64,000 nt of DNA. Source: Auanema rhodensis (lineage: Eukaryota; Nematoda; Chromadorea; Rhabditida; Rhabditidae). This document shows, piece by piece, positions 39,303-54,200 of the stretch. The notes under the pieces were generated by a model. The model made no database searches and was not told where the DNA came from. It saw only the letters and a list, made by a program, of their open reading frames with translations. The position numbers and the translations under genes were made by a program. The DNA is taken from contig OZ059896.1 of the NCBI GenBank assembly GCA_964057225.1, positions 22,130,501 to 22,194,500 on the forward strand. The letters are read 5' to 3'. Numbering within the stretch: the first letter of the stretch is position 1; every line of letters starts with the position of its first letter.

Positions 39303-42300
39303 GAAGCAATGTTGAGTGTACATGGAAACTCAACATACACTAATGCATCATTTTTCAAACGATCATAACTAATTTTTGTATCAAACGTTTCTCAATGTAG
39401 TATAGTGCATTCGATGCGGATTTTTAAGCTGCGTCGATCTGTGTTATCAGATTTGCGCTAGCTTAAAAATGCACCGAGATATCAACTGATATAAGTTCAC
39501 ACTTATATCCTCGATTTTCACCCTGAAGAATTAATTTTTTCGTTGAATAACATTGTCCATCGTCTTTGCCTTGAAAAAAGGAATCTAAAAACATCTACTT
39601 TTTCCTAAATTATTTTGAAATTTTTCGAAAAAATTTTTGTCAAAATGTTTTTGGAAGCAATGTTGAGTGTATATGGAAACTCAACATACACTAATGCATC
39701 ATTTTTCAAACGATCATAACTAAATTTTGTATCAAGCGTTTCTCAATGTAGTATAGTGCATTCGATGCGGATTTTTAAGCTGCGTCGATCTGTGTTATCA
39801 GATTTGCGCTAGCTTAAAAATGCACCGAGATATCAACTGATATAAGTTCACACTTATATCCTCGATTTTCACCCTGAAGAATTGATTTTTTCGTTGAATA
39901 ACATTGTCCATCGTCTTTGCCTTGAAAAAAGGAATCTAAAAACATCTACTTTTTCCTAAATTATTTTGAAATTTTTCGAAAAAATTTTTGTCAAAATGTT
40001 TTTGGAAGCAATGTTGAGTGTACATGGAAACTCAACATACACTAATGCATCATTTTTCAAACGATCATAACTAATTTTTGTATTAAGCGTTTCTTAATGT
40101 AGTATAGTGCATTCGATGCGGATTTTTAAGCTGCGTCGATCTGTGTTATCAGATTTGCGCTAGCTTAAAAATGCACCGAGATATCAACTGATGTAAGTTC
40201 ACACTTATATCCTCGATTTTCACCCTGAAGAATTAATTTTTTCGTTGAATAACATTGTCCATCGTCTTTGCCTAGAAAAAAGAAATCTAAAAACATCTAC
40301 TTTTTGCTAAATTATTTTGAAATTTTTCGAAAAAATTTTTGTCAAAATGTTTTTGGAAGCAATGTTGAGTGTACATGGAAACTCAACATACACTAATGCA
40401 TCATTTTTCAAACGATCATAACTAATTTTTGTATCAAGCGTTTCTCAATGTAGTATAGTGCATTCGATGCGGATTTTTAAACTGCGTCGATCTGTGTTAT
40501 CAGATTTGCGCTAGCTTAAAAATGCACCGAGATATCAACTGATATAAGTTTACACTTATATCCTCGATTTTCACCCTGAAGAATTAATTTTTTCGTTAAA
40601 TAACATTGTCCATCGTCTTTGCCTTGAAAAATGGAATCTAAAAACATCTACTTTTTGCTAAATTATTTTGAAATTTTTCGAAAAAATTTTTGTCAAAATG
40701 TTTTTGGAAGCAATGTTGAGTGTACATGGAAACTCAACATACACTAATGCATCATTTTTCAAACGATCATAACTAATTTTTGTATCAAGCGTTTCTCAAT
40801 GTAGTATAGTGCATTCGATGAGAATTTTTAAGCTGCGTCGATCTGTGTTATCAGATTTGCGCTAGCTTAAAAATGCACCGAGATATCAACTGATATAAGT
40901 TCACACTTATATCCTCGATTTTCACCCTGAAGAATTAATTTTTTCGTTGAATAACATTGTCCATCGTCTTTGCCTTAAAAACAGGAATCTAAAAACATCT
41001 ACTTTTTGCTAAATTATTTTGAAATTTTTCGAAAAAATTTTTGTCAAAATGTTTTTGGAAGCAATGTTGAGTGTACATGGAAACTCAACATACACTAATG
41101 CATCATTTTTCAAACGATCATAACTAATTTTTGTATCAAACGTTTCTCAATGTAGTATAGTGCATTCGATGCGGATTTTTAAGCTGCGTCGATCTGTGTT
41201 ATCAGATTTGCGCTAGCTTAAAAATGCACCGAGATATCAACTGATGTAAGTTCACACTTATATCCTCGATTTTCACCCTGAAGAATTAATTTTTTCGTTG
41301 AATAACATTGTCCATCGTCTTTGCCTTGAAAAAAGGAATCTAAAAACATCTACTTTTTGCTAAATTATTTTGAAATTTTTCGAAAAAATTTTTGTCAAAA
41401 TGTTTTTGGAAGCAATGTTGAGTGTACATGGAAACTCAACATACACTAATGCATCATTTTTCAAACGATCATAACTAATTTTTGTATCAAACGTTTCTCA
41501 ATGTAGTATAGTGCATTCGATGCGGATTTTTGAGCTGCGTCGATCTGTGTTATCAGATTTGCGCTAGCTTAAAAATGCACCGAGATATCAACTGATATAA
41601 GTTCACACTTATATCCTCGATTTTCACCCTGAAGAATTAATTTTTTCGTTGAATAATATTGTCCATCGTCTTTGCCTTGAAAAAAGGAATCTAAAAACAT
41701 CTACTTTTTCCTAAATTATTTTGAAATTTTTCGAAAAAATTTTTGTCAAAATGTTTTTGGAAGCAATGTTGAGTGTACATGGAAACTCAACATACACTAA
41801 TGCATCATTTTTCAAACGATCATAACTAATTTTTGTATTAAGCGTTTCTCAATGTAGTATAGTGCATTCGATGCGGATTTTTAAGCTGCGTCGATCTGTG
41901 TTATCAGATTTGCGCTAGCTTAAAAATGCACCGAGATATCAACTGATATAAGTTCACACTTATATCCTCGATTTTCACCCTGAAGAATTGATTTTTTCGT
42001 TGAATAACATTGTCCATCGTCTTTGCCTTGAAAAAAGGAATCTAAAAACATCTACTTTTTCCTAAATTATTTTGAAATTTTTCGAAAAAATTTTTGTCAA
42101 AATGTTTTTGGAAGCAATGTTGAGTGTACATGGAAACTCAACATACACTAATGCATCATTTTTCAAACGATCATAACTAATTTTTGTATTAAGCGTTTCT
42201 CAATGTAGTATAGTGCATTCGATGCGGATTTTTAAGCTGCGTCGATCTGTGTTATCAGATTTGCGCTAGCTTAAAAATGCACCGAGATATCAACTGATGT

Positions 42301-43163
42301 AAGTTCACACTTATATCCTCGATTTTCACCCTGAAGAATTAATTTTTTCGTTGAATAACATTGTCCATCGTCTTTGCCTAGAAAAAAGGAATCTAAAAAC
42401 ATCTACTTTTTGCTAAATTATTTTGAAATTTTTCGAAAAAATTTTTGTCAAAATGTTTTTGGAAGCAATGTTGAGTGTACATGGAAACTCAACATACACT
42501 AATGCATCATTTTTCAAACGATCATAACTAATTTTTGTATCAAGCGTTTCTCAATGTAGTATAGTGCATTCGATGCGGATTTTTAAGCTGCGTCGATCTG
42601 TGTTATCAGATTTGCGCTAGCTTAAAAATGCACCGAGATATCAACTGATATAAGTTTACACTTATATCCTCGATTTTCACCCTGAAGAATTAATTTTTTC
42701 GTTAAATAACATTGTCCATCGTCTTTGCCTTGAAAAATGGAATCTAAAAACATCTACTTTTTGCTAAATTATTTTGAAATTTTTCGAAAAAATTTTTGTC
42801 AAAATGTTTTTGGAAGCAATGTTGAGTGTACATGGAAACTCAACATACACTAATGCATCATTTTTCAAACGATCATAACTAATTTTTGTATCAAGCGTTT
42901 CTCAATGTAGTATAGTGCATTCGATGCGGATTTTTAAGCTGCGTCGATCTGTGTTATCAGATTTGCGCTAGCTTAAAAATGCACCGAGATATCAACTGAT
43001 ATAAGTTCACACTTATATCCTCGATTTTCACCCTGAAGAATTAATTTTTTCGTTGAATAATATTGTCCATCGTCTTTGCCTTGAAAAAAGGAATCTAAAA
43101 ACATCTACTTTTTCCTAAATTATTTTGAAATTTTTCGAAAAAATTTTTGTCAAAATGTTTTTG

Positions 43164-46100
43164 GAAGCAATGTTGAGTGTACATGGAAACTCAACATACA
43201 CTAATGCATCATTTTTCAAACGATCATAACTAATTTTTGTATTAAGCGTTTCTCAATGTAGTATAGTGCATTCGATGCGGATTTTTAAGCTGCGTCGATC
43301 TGTGTTATCAGATTTGCGCTAGCTTAAAAATGCACCGAGATATCAACTGATATAAGTTCACACTTATATCCTCGATTTTCACCCTGAAGAATTGATTTTT
43401 TCGTTGAATAACATTGTCCATCGTCTTTGCCTTGAAAAAAGGAATCTAAAAACATCTACTTTTTCCTAAATTATTTTGAAATTTTTCGAAAAAATTTTTG
43501 TCAAAATGTTTTTGGAAGCAATGTTGAGTGTACATGGAAACTCAACATACACTAATGCATCATTTTTCAAACGATCATAACTAATTTTTGTATTAAGCGT
43601 TTCTCAATGTAGTATAGTGCATTCGATGCGGATTTTTAAGCTGCGTCGATCTGTGTTATCAGATTTGCGCTAGCTTAAAAATGCACCGAGATATCAACTG
43701 ATGTAAGTTCACACTTATATCCTCGATTTTCACCCTGAAGAATTAATTTTTTCGTTGAATAACATTGTCCATCGTCTTTGCCTAGAAAAAAGGAATCTAA
43801 AAACATCTACTTTTTGCTAAATTATTTTGAAATTTTTCGAAAAAATTTTTGTCAAAATGTTTTTGGAAGCAATGTTGAGTGTACATGGAAACTCAACATA
43901 CACTAATGCATCATTTTTCAAACGATCATAACTAATTTTTGTATCAAGCGTTTCTCAATGTAGTATAGTGCATTCGATGCGGATTTTTAAGCTGCGTCGA
44001 TCTGTGTTATCAGATTTGCGCTAGCTTAAAAATGCACCGAGATATCAACTGATATAAGTTTACACTTATATCCTCGATTTTCACCCTGAAGAATTAATTT
44101 TTTCGTTAAATAACATTGTCCATCGTCTTTGCCTTGAAAAATGGAATCTAAAAACATCTACTTTTTGCTAAATTATTTTGAAATTTTTCGAAAAAATTTT
44201 TGTCAAAATGTTTTTGGAAGCAATGTTGAGTGTACATGGAAACTCAACATACACTAATGCATCATTTTTCAAACGATCATAACTAATTTTTGTATCAAGC
44301 GTTTCTCAATGTAGTATAGTGCATTCGATGCGAATTTTTAAGCTGCGTCGATCTGTGTTATCAGATTTGCGCTAGCTTAAAAATGCACCGAGATATCAAC
44401 TGATATAAGTTCACACTTATATCCTCGATTTTCACCCTGAAGAATTAATTTTTTCGTTGAATAACATTGTCCATCGTCTTTGCCTTAAAAACAGGAATCT
44501 AAAAACATCTACTTTTTGCTAAATTATTTTGAAATTTTTCGAAAAAATTTTTGTCAAAATGTTTTTGGAAGCAATGTTGAGTGTACATGGAAACTCAACA
44601 TACACTAATGCATCATTTTTCAAACGATCATAACTAATTTTTGTATTAAGCGTTTCTCAATGTAGTATAGTGCATTCGATGCGGATTTTTAAGCTGCGTC
44701 GATCTGTGTTATCAGATTTGCGCTAGCTTAAAAATGCACCGAGATATCAACTGATGTAAGTTCACACTTATATCCTCGATTTTCACCCTGAAGAATTAAT
44801 TTTTTCGTTGAATAACATTGTCCATCGTCTTTGCCTAGAAAAAAGGAATCTAAAAACATATACTTTTTGCTAAATTATTTTGAAATTTTTCGAAAAAATT
44901 TTTGTCAAAATGTTTTTGGAAGCAATGTTGAGTGTACATGGAAACTCAACATACACTAATGCATCATTTTTCAAACGATCATAACTAATTTTTGTATCAA
45001 GCGTTTCTCAATGTAGTATAGTGCATTCGATGCGAATTTTTAAGCTGCGTCGATCTGTGTTATCAGATTTGCGCTAGCTTAAAAATGCACCGAGATATCA
45101 ACTGATATAAGTTCACACTTATATCCTCGATTTTCACCCTGAAGAATTAATTTTTTCGTTGAATAACATTGTCCATCGTCTTTGCCTTGAAAAAAGGAAT
45201 CTAAAAACATCTACTTTTTGCTAAATTATTTTGAAATTTTTCGAAAAAATTTTTGTCAAAATGTTTTTGGAAGCAATGTTGAGTGTACATGGAAACTCAA
45301 CATACACTAATGCATCATTTTTCAAACGATCATAACTAATTTTTGTATCAAACGTTTCTCAATGTAGTATAGTGCATTCGATGCGGATTTTTGAGCTGCG
45401 TCGATCTGTGTTATCAGATTTGCGCTAGCTTAAAAATGCACCGAGATATCAACTGATATAAGTTCACACTTATATCCTCGATTTTCACCCTGAAGAATTA
45501 ATTTTTTCGTTGAATAATATTGTCCATCGTCTTTGCCTTGAAAAAAGGAATCTAAAAACATCTACTTTTTCCTAAATTATTTTGAAATTTTTCGAAAAAA
45601 TTTTTGTCAAAATGTTTTTGGAAGCAATGTTGAGTGTACATGGAAACTCAACATACACTAATGCATCATTTTTCAAACGATCATAACTAATTTTTGTATT
45701 AAGCGTTTCTCAATGTAGTATAGTGCATTCGATGCGGATTTTTAAGCTGCGTCGATCTGTGTTATCAGATTTGCGCTAGCTTAAAAATGCACCGAGATAT
45801 CAACTGATATAAGTTCACACTTATATCCTCGATTTTCACCCTGAAGAATTGATTTTTTCGTTGAATAACATTGTCCATCGTCTTTGCCTTGAAAAAAGGA
45901 ATCTAAAAACATCTACTTTTTCCTAAATTATTTTGAAATTTTTCGAAAAAATTTTTGTCAAAATGTTTTTGGAAGCAATGTTGAGTGTACATGGAAACTC
46001 AACATACACTAATGCATCATTTTTCAAACGATCATAACTAATTTTTGTATTAAGCGTTTCTCAATGTAGTATAGTGCATTCGATGCGGATTTTTAAGCTG

Positions 46101-48428
46101 CGTCGATCTGTGTTATCAGATTTGCGCTAGCTTAAAAATGCACCGAGATATCAACTGATGTAAGTTCACACTTATATCCTCGATTTTCACCCTGAAGAAT
46201 TAATTTTTTCGTTGAATAACATTGTCCATCGTCTTTGCCTAGAAAAAAGGAATCTAAAAACATCTACTTTTTGCTAAATTATTTTGAAATTTTTCGAAAA
46301 AATTTTTGTCAAAATGTTTTTGGAAGCAATGTTGAGTGTACATGGAAACTCAACATACACTAATGCATCATTTTTCAAACGATCATAACTAATTTTTGTA
46401 TCAAGCGTTTCTCAATGTAGTATAGTGCATTCGATGCGGATTTTTAAGCTGCGTCGATCTGTGTTATCAGATTTGCGCTAGCTTAAAAATGCACCGAGAT
46501 ATCAACTGATATAAGTTTACACTTATATCCTCGATTTTCACCCTGAAGAATTAATTTTTTCGTTAAATAACATTGTCCATCGTCTTTGCCTTGAAAAATG
46601 GAATCTAAAAACATCTACTTTTTGCTAAATTATTTTGAAATTTTTCGAAAAAATTTTTGTCAAAATGTTTTTGGAAGCAATGTTGAGTGTACATGGAAAC
46701 TCAACATACACTAATGCATCATTTTTCAAACGATCATAACTAATTTTTGTATCAAGCGTTTCTCAATGTAGTATAGTGCATTCGATGCGAATTTTTAAGC
46801 TGCGTCGATCTGTGTTATCAGATTTGCGCTAGCTTAAAAATGCACCGAGATATCAACTGATATAAGTTCACACTTATATCCTCGATTTTCACCCTGAAGA
46901 ATTAATTTTTTCGTTGAATAACATTGTCCATCGTCTTTGCCTTAAAAACAGGAATCTAAAAACATCTACTTTTTGCTAAATTATTTTGAAATTTTTCGAA
47001 AAAATTTTTGTCAAAATGTTTTTGGAAGCAATGTTGAGTGTACATGGAAACTCAACATACACTAATGCATCATTTTTCAAACGATCATAACTAATTTTTG
47101 TATTAAGCGTTTCTCAATGTAGTATAGTGCATTCGATGCGGATTTTTAAGCTGCGTCGATCTGTGTTATCAGATTTGCGCTAGCTTAAAAATGCACCGAG
47201 ATATCAACTGATGTAAGTTCACACTTATATCCTCGATTTTCACCCTGAAGAATTAATTTTTTCGTTGAATAACATTGTCCATCGTCTTTGCCTAGAAAAA
47301 AGGAATCTAAAAACATATACTTTTTGCTAAATTATTTTGAAATTTTTCGAAAAAATTTTTGTCAAAATGTTTTTGGAAGCAATGTTGAGTGTACATGGAA
47401 ACTCAACATACACTAATGCATCATTTTTCAAACGATCATAACTAATTTTTGTATCAAGCGTTTCTCAATGTAGTATAGTGCATTCGATGCGAATTTTTAA
47501 GCTGCGTCGATCTGTGTTATCAGATTTGCGCTAGCTTAAAAATGCACCGAGATATCAACTGATATAAGTTCACACTTATATCCTCGATTTTCACCCTGAA
47601 GAATTAATTTTTTCGTTGAATAACATTGTCCATCGTCTTTGCCTTGAAAAAAGGAATCTAAAAACATCTACTTTTTGCTAAATTATTTTGAAATTTTTCG
47701 AAAAAATTTTTGTCAAAATGTTTTTGGAAGCAATGTTGAGTGTACATGGAAACTCAACATACACTAATGCATCATTTTTCAAACGATCATAACTAATTTT
47801 TGTATCAAACGTTTCTCAATGTAGTATAGTGCATTCGATGCGGATTTTTGAGCTGCGTCGATCTGTGTTATCAGATTTGCGCTAGCTTAAAAATGCACCG
47901 AGATATCAACTGATATAAGTTCACACTTATATCCTCGATTTTCACCCTGAAGAATTAATTTTTTCGTTGAATAATATTGTCCATCGTCTTTGCCTTGAAA
48001 AAAGGAATCTAAAAACATCTACTTTTTCCTAAATTATTTTGAAATTTTTCGAAAAAATTTTTGTCAAAATGTTTTTGGAAGCAATGTTGAGTGTACATGG
48101 AAACTCAACATACACTAATGCATCATTTTTCAAACGATCATAACTAATTTTTGTATTAAGCGTTTCTCAATGTAGTATAGTGCATTCGATGCGGATTTTT
48201 AAGCTGCGTCGATCTGTGTTATCAGATTTGCGCTAGCTTAAAAATGCACCGAGATATCAACTGATATAAGTTCACACTTATATCCTCGATTTTCACCCTG
48301 AAGAATTGATTTTTTCGTTGAATAACATTGTCCATCGTCTTTGCCTTGAAAAAAGGAATCTAAAAACATCTACTTTTTCCTAAATTATTTTGAAATTTTT
48401 CGAAAAAATTTTTGTCAAAATGTTTTTG
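43164..48428. repeat. Higher-order repeat: 7 monomers (2,457 bp) over 15 successive monomers
   Basis: M125-M131 (43515-45971) and M132-M138 (45972-48428) look identical in every variant state I compared. The order is CCTAGAAAA; AGTTTACAC; AAAACAGG; CCTAGAAAA with CATATAC; GCGAATTTTT; TTTTTGAGC with AATATTG; GAATTGATTT with TTTTTCC. M124 (43164) also matches M131, so the match extends one monomer left. M123 breaks it, having TATCAAGCG and TTTTTAAGC where M130 has TATCAAACG and TTTTTGAGC. It is the cleanest and probably youngest duplication in the window. Confidence 0.9.
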
Positions 48429-50885
48429 GAAGCAATGTTGAGTGTACATGGAAACTCAACATACACTAATGCATCATTTTTCAAACGATCATAACTAAAT
48501 TTTGTATCAAGCGTTTCTCAATGTAATATAGTGCATTCGATGCGGATTTTTAAGCTGCGTCGATCTGTGTTATCAGATTTGCGCTAGCTTAAAAATGCAC
48601 CGAGATATCAACTGATATAAGTTCACACTTATATCCTCGATTTTCACCCTGAAGAATTGATTTTTTCGTTGAATAACATTGTCCATCGTCTTTGCCTTGA
48701 AAAAAGGAATCTAAAAACATCTACTTTTTCCTAAATTATTTTGAAATTTTTCGAAAAAATTTTTGTCAAAATGTTTTTGGAAGCAATGTTGAGTGTACAT
48801 GGAAACTCAACATACACTAATGCATCATTTTTCAAACGATCATAACTAATTTTTGTATTAAGCGTTTCTCAATGTAGTATAGTGCATTCGATGCGGATTT
48901 TTAAGCTGCGTCGATCTGTGTTATCAGATTTGCGCTAGCTTAAAAATGCACCGAGATATCAACTGATGTAAGTTCACACTTATATCCTCGATTTTCACCC
49001 TGAAGAATTAATTTTTTCGTTGAATAACATTGTCCATCGTCTTTGCCTAGAAAAAAGGAATCTAAAAACATCTACTTTTTGCTAAATTATTTTGAAATTT
49101 TTCGAAAAAATTTTTGTCAAAATGTTTTTGGAAGCAATGTTGAGTGTACATGGAAACTCAACATACACTAATGCATCATTTTTCAAACGATCATAACTAA
49201 TTTTTGTATCAAGCGTTTCTCAATGTAGTATAGTGCATTCGATGCGGATTTTTAAGCTGCGTCGATCTGTGTTATCAGATTTGCGCTAGCTTGAAAATGC
49301 ACCGAGATATCAACTGATGTAAGTTCACACTTATATCCTCGATTTTCACCCTGAAGAATTAATTTTTTCGTTGAATAACATTGTCCATCGTCTTTGCCTT
49401 GAAAAAAGGAATCTAAAAACATCTACTTTTTGCTAAATTATTTTGAAATTTTTCGAAAAAATTTTTGTCAAAATGTTTTTGGAAGCAATGTTGAGTGTAC
49501 ATGGAAACTCAACATACACTAATGCATCATTTTTCAAACGATCATAACTAATTTTTGTATCAAACGTTTCTCAATGTAGTATAGTGCATTCGATGCGGAT
49601 TTTTGAGCTGCGTCGATCTGTGTTATCAGATTTGCGCTAGCTTAAAAATGCACCGAGATATCAACTGATATAAGTTCACACTTATATCCTCGATTTTCAC
49701 CCTGAAGAATTAATTTTTTCGTTGAATAATATTGTCCATCGTCTTTGCCTTGAAAAAAGGAATCTAAAAACATCTACTTTTTCCTAAATTATTTTGAAAT
49801 TTTTCGAAAAAATTTTTGTCAAAATGTTTTTGGAAGCAATGTTGAGTGTACATGGAAACTCAACATACACTAATGCATCATTTTTCAAACGATCATAACT
49901 AATTTTTGTATTAAGCGTTTCTCAATGTAGTATAGTGCATTCGATGCGGATTTTTAAGCTGCGTCGATCTGTGTTATCAGATTTGCGCTAGCTTAAAAAT
50001 GCACCGAGATATCAACTGATATAAGTTCACACTTATATCCTCGATTTTCACCCTGAAGAATTGATTTTTTCGTTGAATAACATTGTCCATCGTCTTTGCC
50101 TTGAAAAAAGGAATCTAAAAACATCTACTTTTTCCTAAATTATTTTGAAATTTTTCGAAAAAATTTTTGTCAAAATGTTTTTGGAAGCAATGTTGAGTGT
50201 ACATGGAAACTCAACATACACTAATGCATCATTTTTCAAACGATCATAACTAAATTTTGTATCAAGCGTTTCTCAATGTAATATAGTGCATTCGATGCGG
50301 ATTTTTAAGCTGCGTCGATCTGTGTTATCAGATTTGCGCTAGCTTAAAAATGCACCGAGATATCAACTGATATAAGTTCACACTTATATCCTCGATTTTC
50401 ACCCTGAAGAATTGATTTTTTCGTTGAATAACATTGTCCATCGTCTTTGCCTTGAAAAAAGGAATCTAAAAACATCTACTTTTTCCTAAATTATTTTGAA
50501 ATTTTTCGAAAAAATTTTTGTCAAAATGTTTTTGGAAGCAATGTTGAGTGTACATGGAAACTCAACATACACTAATGCATCATTTTTCAAACGATCATAA
50601 CTAATTTTTGTATTAAGCGTTTCTCAATGTAGTATAGTGCATTCGATGCGGATTTTTAAGCTGCGTCGATCTGTGTTATCAGATTTGCGCTAGCTTAAAA
50701 ATGCACCGAGATATCAACTGATGTAAGTTCACACTTATATCCTCGATTTTCACCCTGAAGAATTAATTTTTTCGTTGAATAACATTGTCCATCGTCTTTG
50801 CCTAGAAAAAAGGAATCTAAAAACATCTACTTTTTGCTAAATTATTTTGAAATTTTTCGAAAAAATTTTTGTCAAAATGTTTTTG
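47727..50885. repeat. Higher-order repeat with a 5-monomer period (1,755 bp)
   Basis: M137-M140 (47727-49130) and M142-M145 (49482-50885) share the order TTTTTGAGC with AATATTG; GAATTGATTT; CTAAATTTTG with ATGTAATATAG; CCTAGAAAA. M141 (49131) is the fifth unit and has the private change GCTTGAAAATGC. M146 does not match it, so the second copy stops there. This block overlaps the end of the 7-monomer repeat, since M137-M138 belong to both, so the two duplications happened at different times. Confidence 0.85.
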
Positions 50886-51236
50886 GAAGCAATGTTGAGT
50901 GTACATGGAAACTCAACATACACTAATGCATCATTTTTCAAACGATCATAACTAATTTTTGTATCAAGCGTTTCTCAATGTAGTATAGTGCATTCGATGC
51001 GGATTTTTAAGCTGCGTCGATCTGTGTTATCAGATTTGCGCTAGCTTAAAAATGCACCGAGATATCAACTGATATAAGTTTACACTTATATCCTCGATTT
51101 TCACCCTGAAGAATTAATTTTTTCGTTAAATAACATTGTCCATCGTCTTTGCCTTGAAAAATGGAATCTAAAAACATCTACTTTTTGCTAAATTATTTTG
51201 AAATTTTTCGAAAAAATTTTTGTCAAAATGTTTTTG

Positions 51237-54200
51237 GAAGCAATGTTGAGTGTACATGGAAACTCAACATACACTAATGCATCATTTTTCAAACGATCAT
51301 AACTAATTTTTGTATCAAGCGTTTCTCAATGTAGTATAGTGCATTCGATGCGAATTTTTAAGCTGCGTCGATCTGTGTTATCAGATTTGCGCTAGCTTAA
51401 AAATGCACCGAGATATCAACTGATATAAGTTCACACTTATATCCTCGATTTTCACCCTGAAGAATTAATTTTTTCGTTGAATAACATTGTCCATCGTCTT
51501 TGCCTTAAAAACAGGAATCTAAAAACATCTACTTTTTGCTAAATTATTTTGAAATTTTTCGAAAAAATTTTTGTCAAAATGTTTTTGGAAGCAATGTTGA
51601 GTGTACATGGAAACTCAACATACACTAATGCATCATTTTTCAAACGATCATAACTAATTTTTGTATCAAACGTTTCTCAATGTAGTATAGTGCATTCGAT
51701 GCGGATTTTTAAGCTGCGTCGATCTGTGTTATCAGATTTGCGCTAGCTTAAAAATGCACCGAGATATCAACTGATGTAAGTTCACACTTATATCCTCGAT
51801 TTTCACCCTGAAGAATTAATTTTTTCGTTGAATAACATTGTCCATCGTCTTTGCCTTGAAAAAAGGAATCTAAAAACATCTACTTTTTGCTAAATTATTT
51901 TGAAATTTTTCGAAAAAATTTTTGTCAAAATGTTTTTGGAAGCAATGTTGAGTGTACATGGAAACTCAACATACACTAATGCATCATTTTTCAAACGATC
52001 ATAACTAATTTTTGTATCAAACGTTTCTCAATGTAGTATAGTGCATTCGATGCGGATTTTTAAGCTGCGTCGATCTGTGTTATCAGATTTGCGCTAGCTT
52101 AAAAATGCACCGAGATATCAACTGATGTAAGTTCACACTTATATCCTCGATTTTCACCCTGAAGAATTAATTTTTTCGTTGAATAACATTGTCCATCGTC
52201 TTTGCCTTGAAAAAAGGAATCTAAAAACATCTACTTTTTGCTAAATTATTTTGAAATTTTTCGAAAAAATTTTTGTCAAAATGTTTTTGGAAGCAATGTT
52301 GAGTGTACATGGAAACTCAACATACACTAATGCATCATTTTTCAAACGATCATAACTAATTTTTGTTTCAAACGTTTCTCAATGTAGTATAGTGCATTCG
52401 ATGCGGATTTTTGAGCTGCGTCGATCTGTGTTATCAGATTTGCGCTAGCTTAAAAATGCACCGAGATATCAACTGATATAAGTTCACACTTATATCCTCG
52501 ATTTTCACCCTGAAGAATTAATTTTTTCGTTGAATAACATTGTCCATCGTCTTTGCCTTGAAAAAAGGAATCTAAAAACATCTACTTTTTGCTGAATTAT
52601 TTTGAAATTTTTCGAAAAAATTTTTGTCAAAATGTTTTTGGAAGCAATGTTGAGTGTACATGGAAACTCAACATACACTAATGCATCATTTTTCGAACGA
52701 TCATAACTAATTTTTGTATTAAGCGTTTCTCAATGTAGTATAGTGCATTCGATGCGGATTTTTAAGCTGCGTCGATCTGTGTTATCAGATTTGCGCTAGC
52801 TTAAAAATGCACCGAGATATCAACTGATGTAAGTTCACACTTATATCCTCGATTTTCACCCTGAAGAATTAATTTTTTCGTTGAATAACATTGTCCATCG
52901 TCTTTGCCTAGAAAAAAGGAATCTAAAAACATATACTTTTTGCTAAATTATTTTGAAATTTTTCGAAAAAATTTTTGTCAAAATGTTTTTGGAAGCAATG
53001 TTGAGTGTACATGGAAACTCAACATACACTAATGCATCATTTTTCAAACGATCATAACTAATTTTTGTATCAAGCGTTTCTCAATGTAGTATAGTGCATT
53101 CGATGCGAATTTTTAAGCTGCGTCGATCTGTGTTATCAGATTTGCGCTAGCTTAAAAATGCACCGAGATATCAACTGATATAAGTTCACACTTATATCCT
53201 CGATTTTCACCCTGAAGAATTAATTTTTTCGTTGAATAACATTGTCCATCGTCTTTGCCTTAAAAACAGGAATCTAAAAACATCTACTTTTTGCTAAATT
53301 ATTTTGAAATTTTTCGAAAAAATTTTTGTCAAAATGTTTTTGGAAGCAATGTTGAGTGTACATGGAAACTCAACATACACTAATGCATCATTTTTCAAAC
53401 GATCATAACTAATTTTTGTATCAAACGTTTCTCAATGTAGTATAGTGCATTCGATGCGGATTTTTAAGCTGCGTCGATCTGTGTTATCAGATTTGCGCTA
53501 GCTTAAAAATGCACCGAGATATCAACTGATGTAAGTTCACACTTATATCCTCGATTTTCACCCTGAAGAATTAATTTTTTCGTTGAATAACATTGTCCAT
53601 CGTCTTTGCCTTGAAAAAAGGAATCTAAAAACATCTACTTTTTGCTAAATTATTTTGAAATTTTTCGAAAAAATTTTTGTCAAAATGTTTTTGGAAGCAA
53701 TGTTGAGTGTACATGGAAACTCAACATACACTAATGCATCATTTTTCAAACGATCATAACTAATTTTTGTATCAAACGTTTCTCAATGTAGTATAGTGCA
53801 TTCGATGCGGATTTTTAAGCTGCGTCGATCTGTGTTATCAGATTTGCGCTAGCTTAAAAATGCACCGAGATATCAACTGATGTAAGTTCACACTTATATC
53901 CTCGATTTTCACCCTGAAGAATTAATTTTTTCGTTGAATAACATTGTCCATCGTCTTTGCCTTGAAAAAAGGAATCTAAAAACATCTACTTTTTGCTAAA
54001 TTATTTTGAAATTTTTCGAAAAAATTTTTGTCAAAATGTTTTTGGAAGCAATGTTGAGTGTACATGGAAACTCAACATACACTAATGCATCATTTTTCAA
54101 ACGATCATAACTAATTTTTGTTTCAAACGTTTCTCAATGTAGTATAGTGCATTCGATGCGGATTTTTGAGCTGCGTCGATCTGTGTTATCAGATTTGCGC

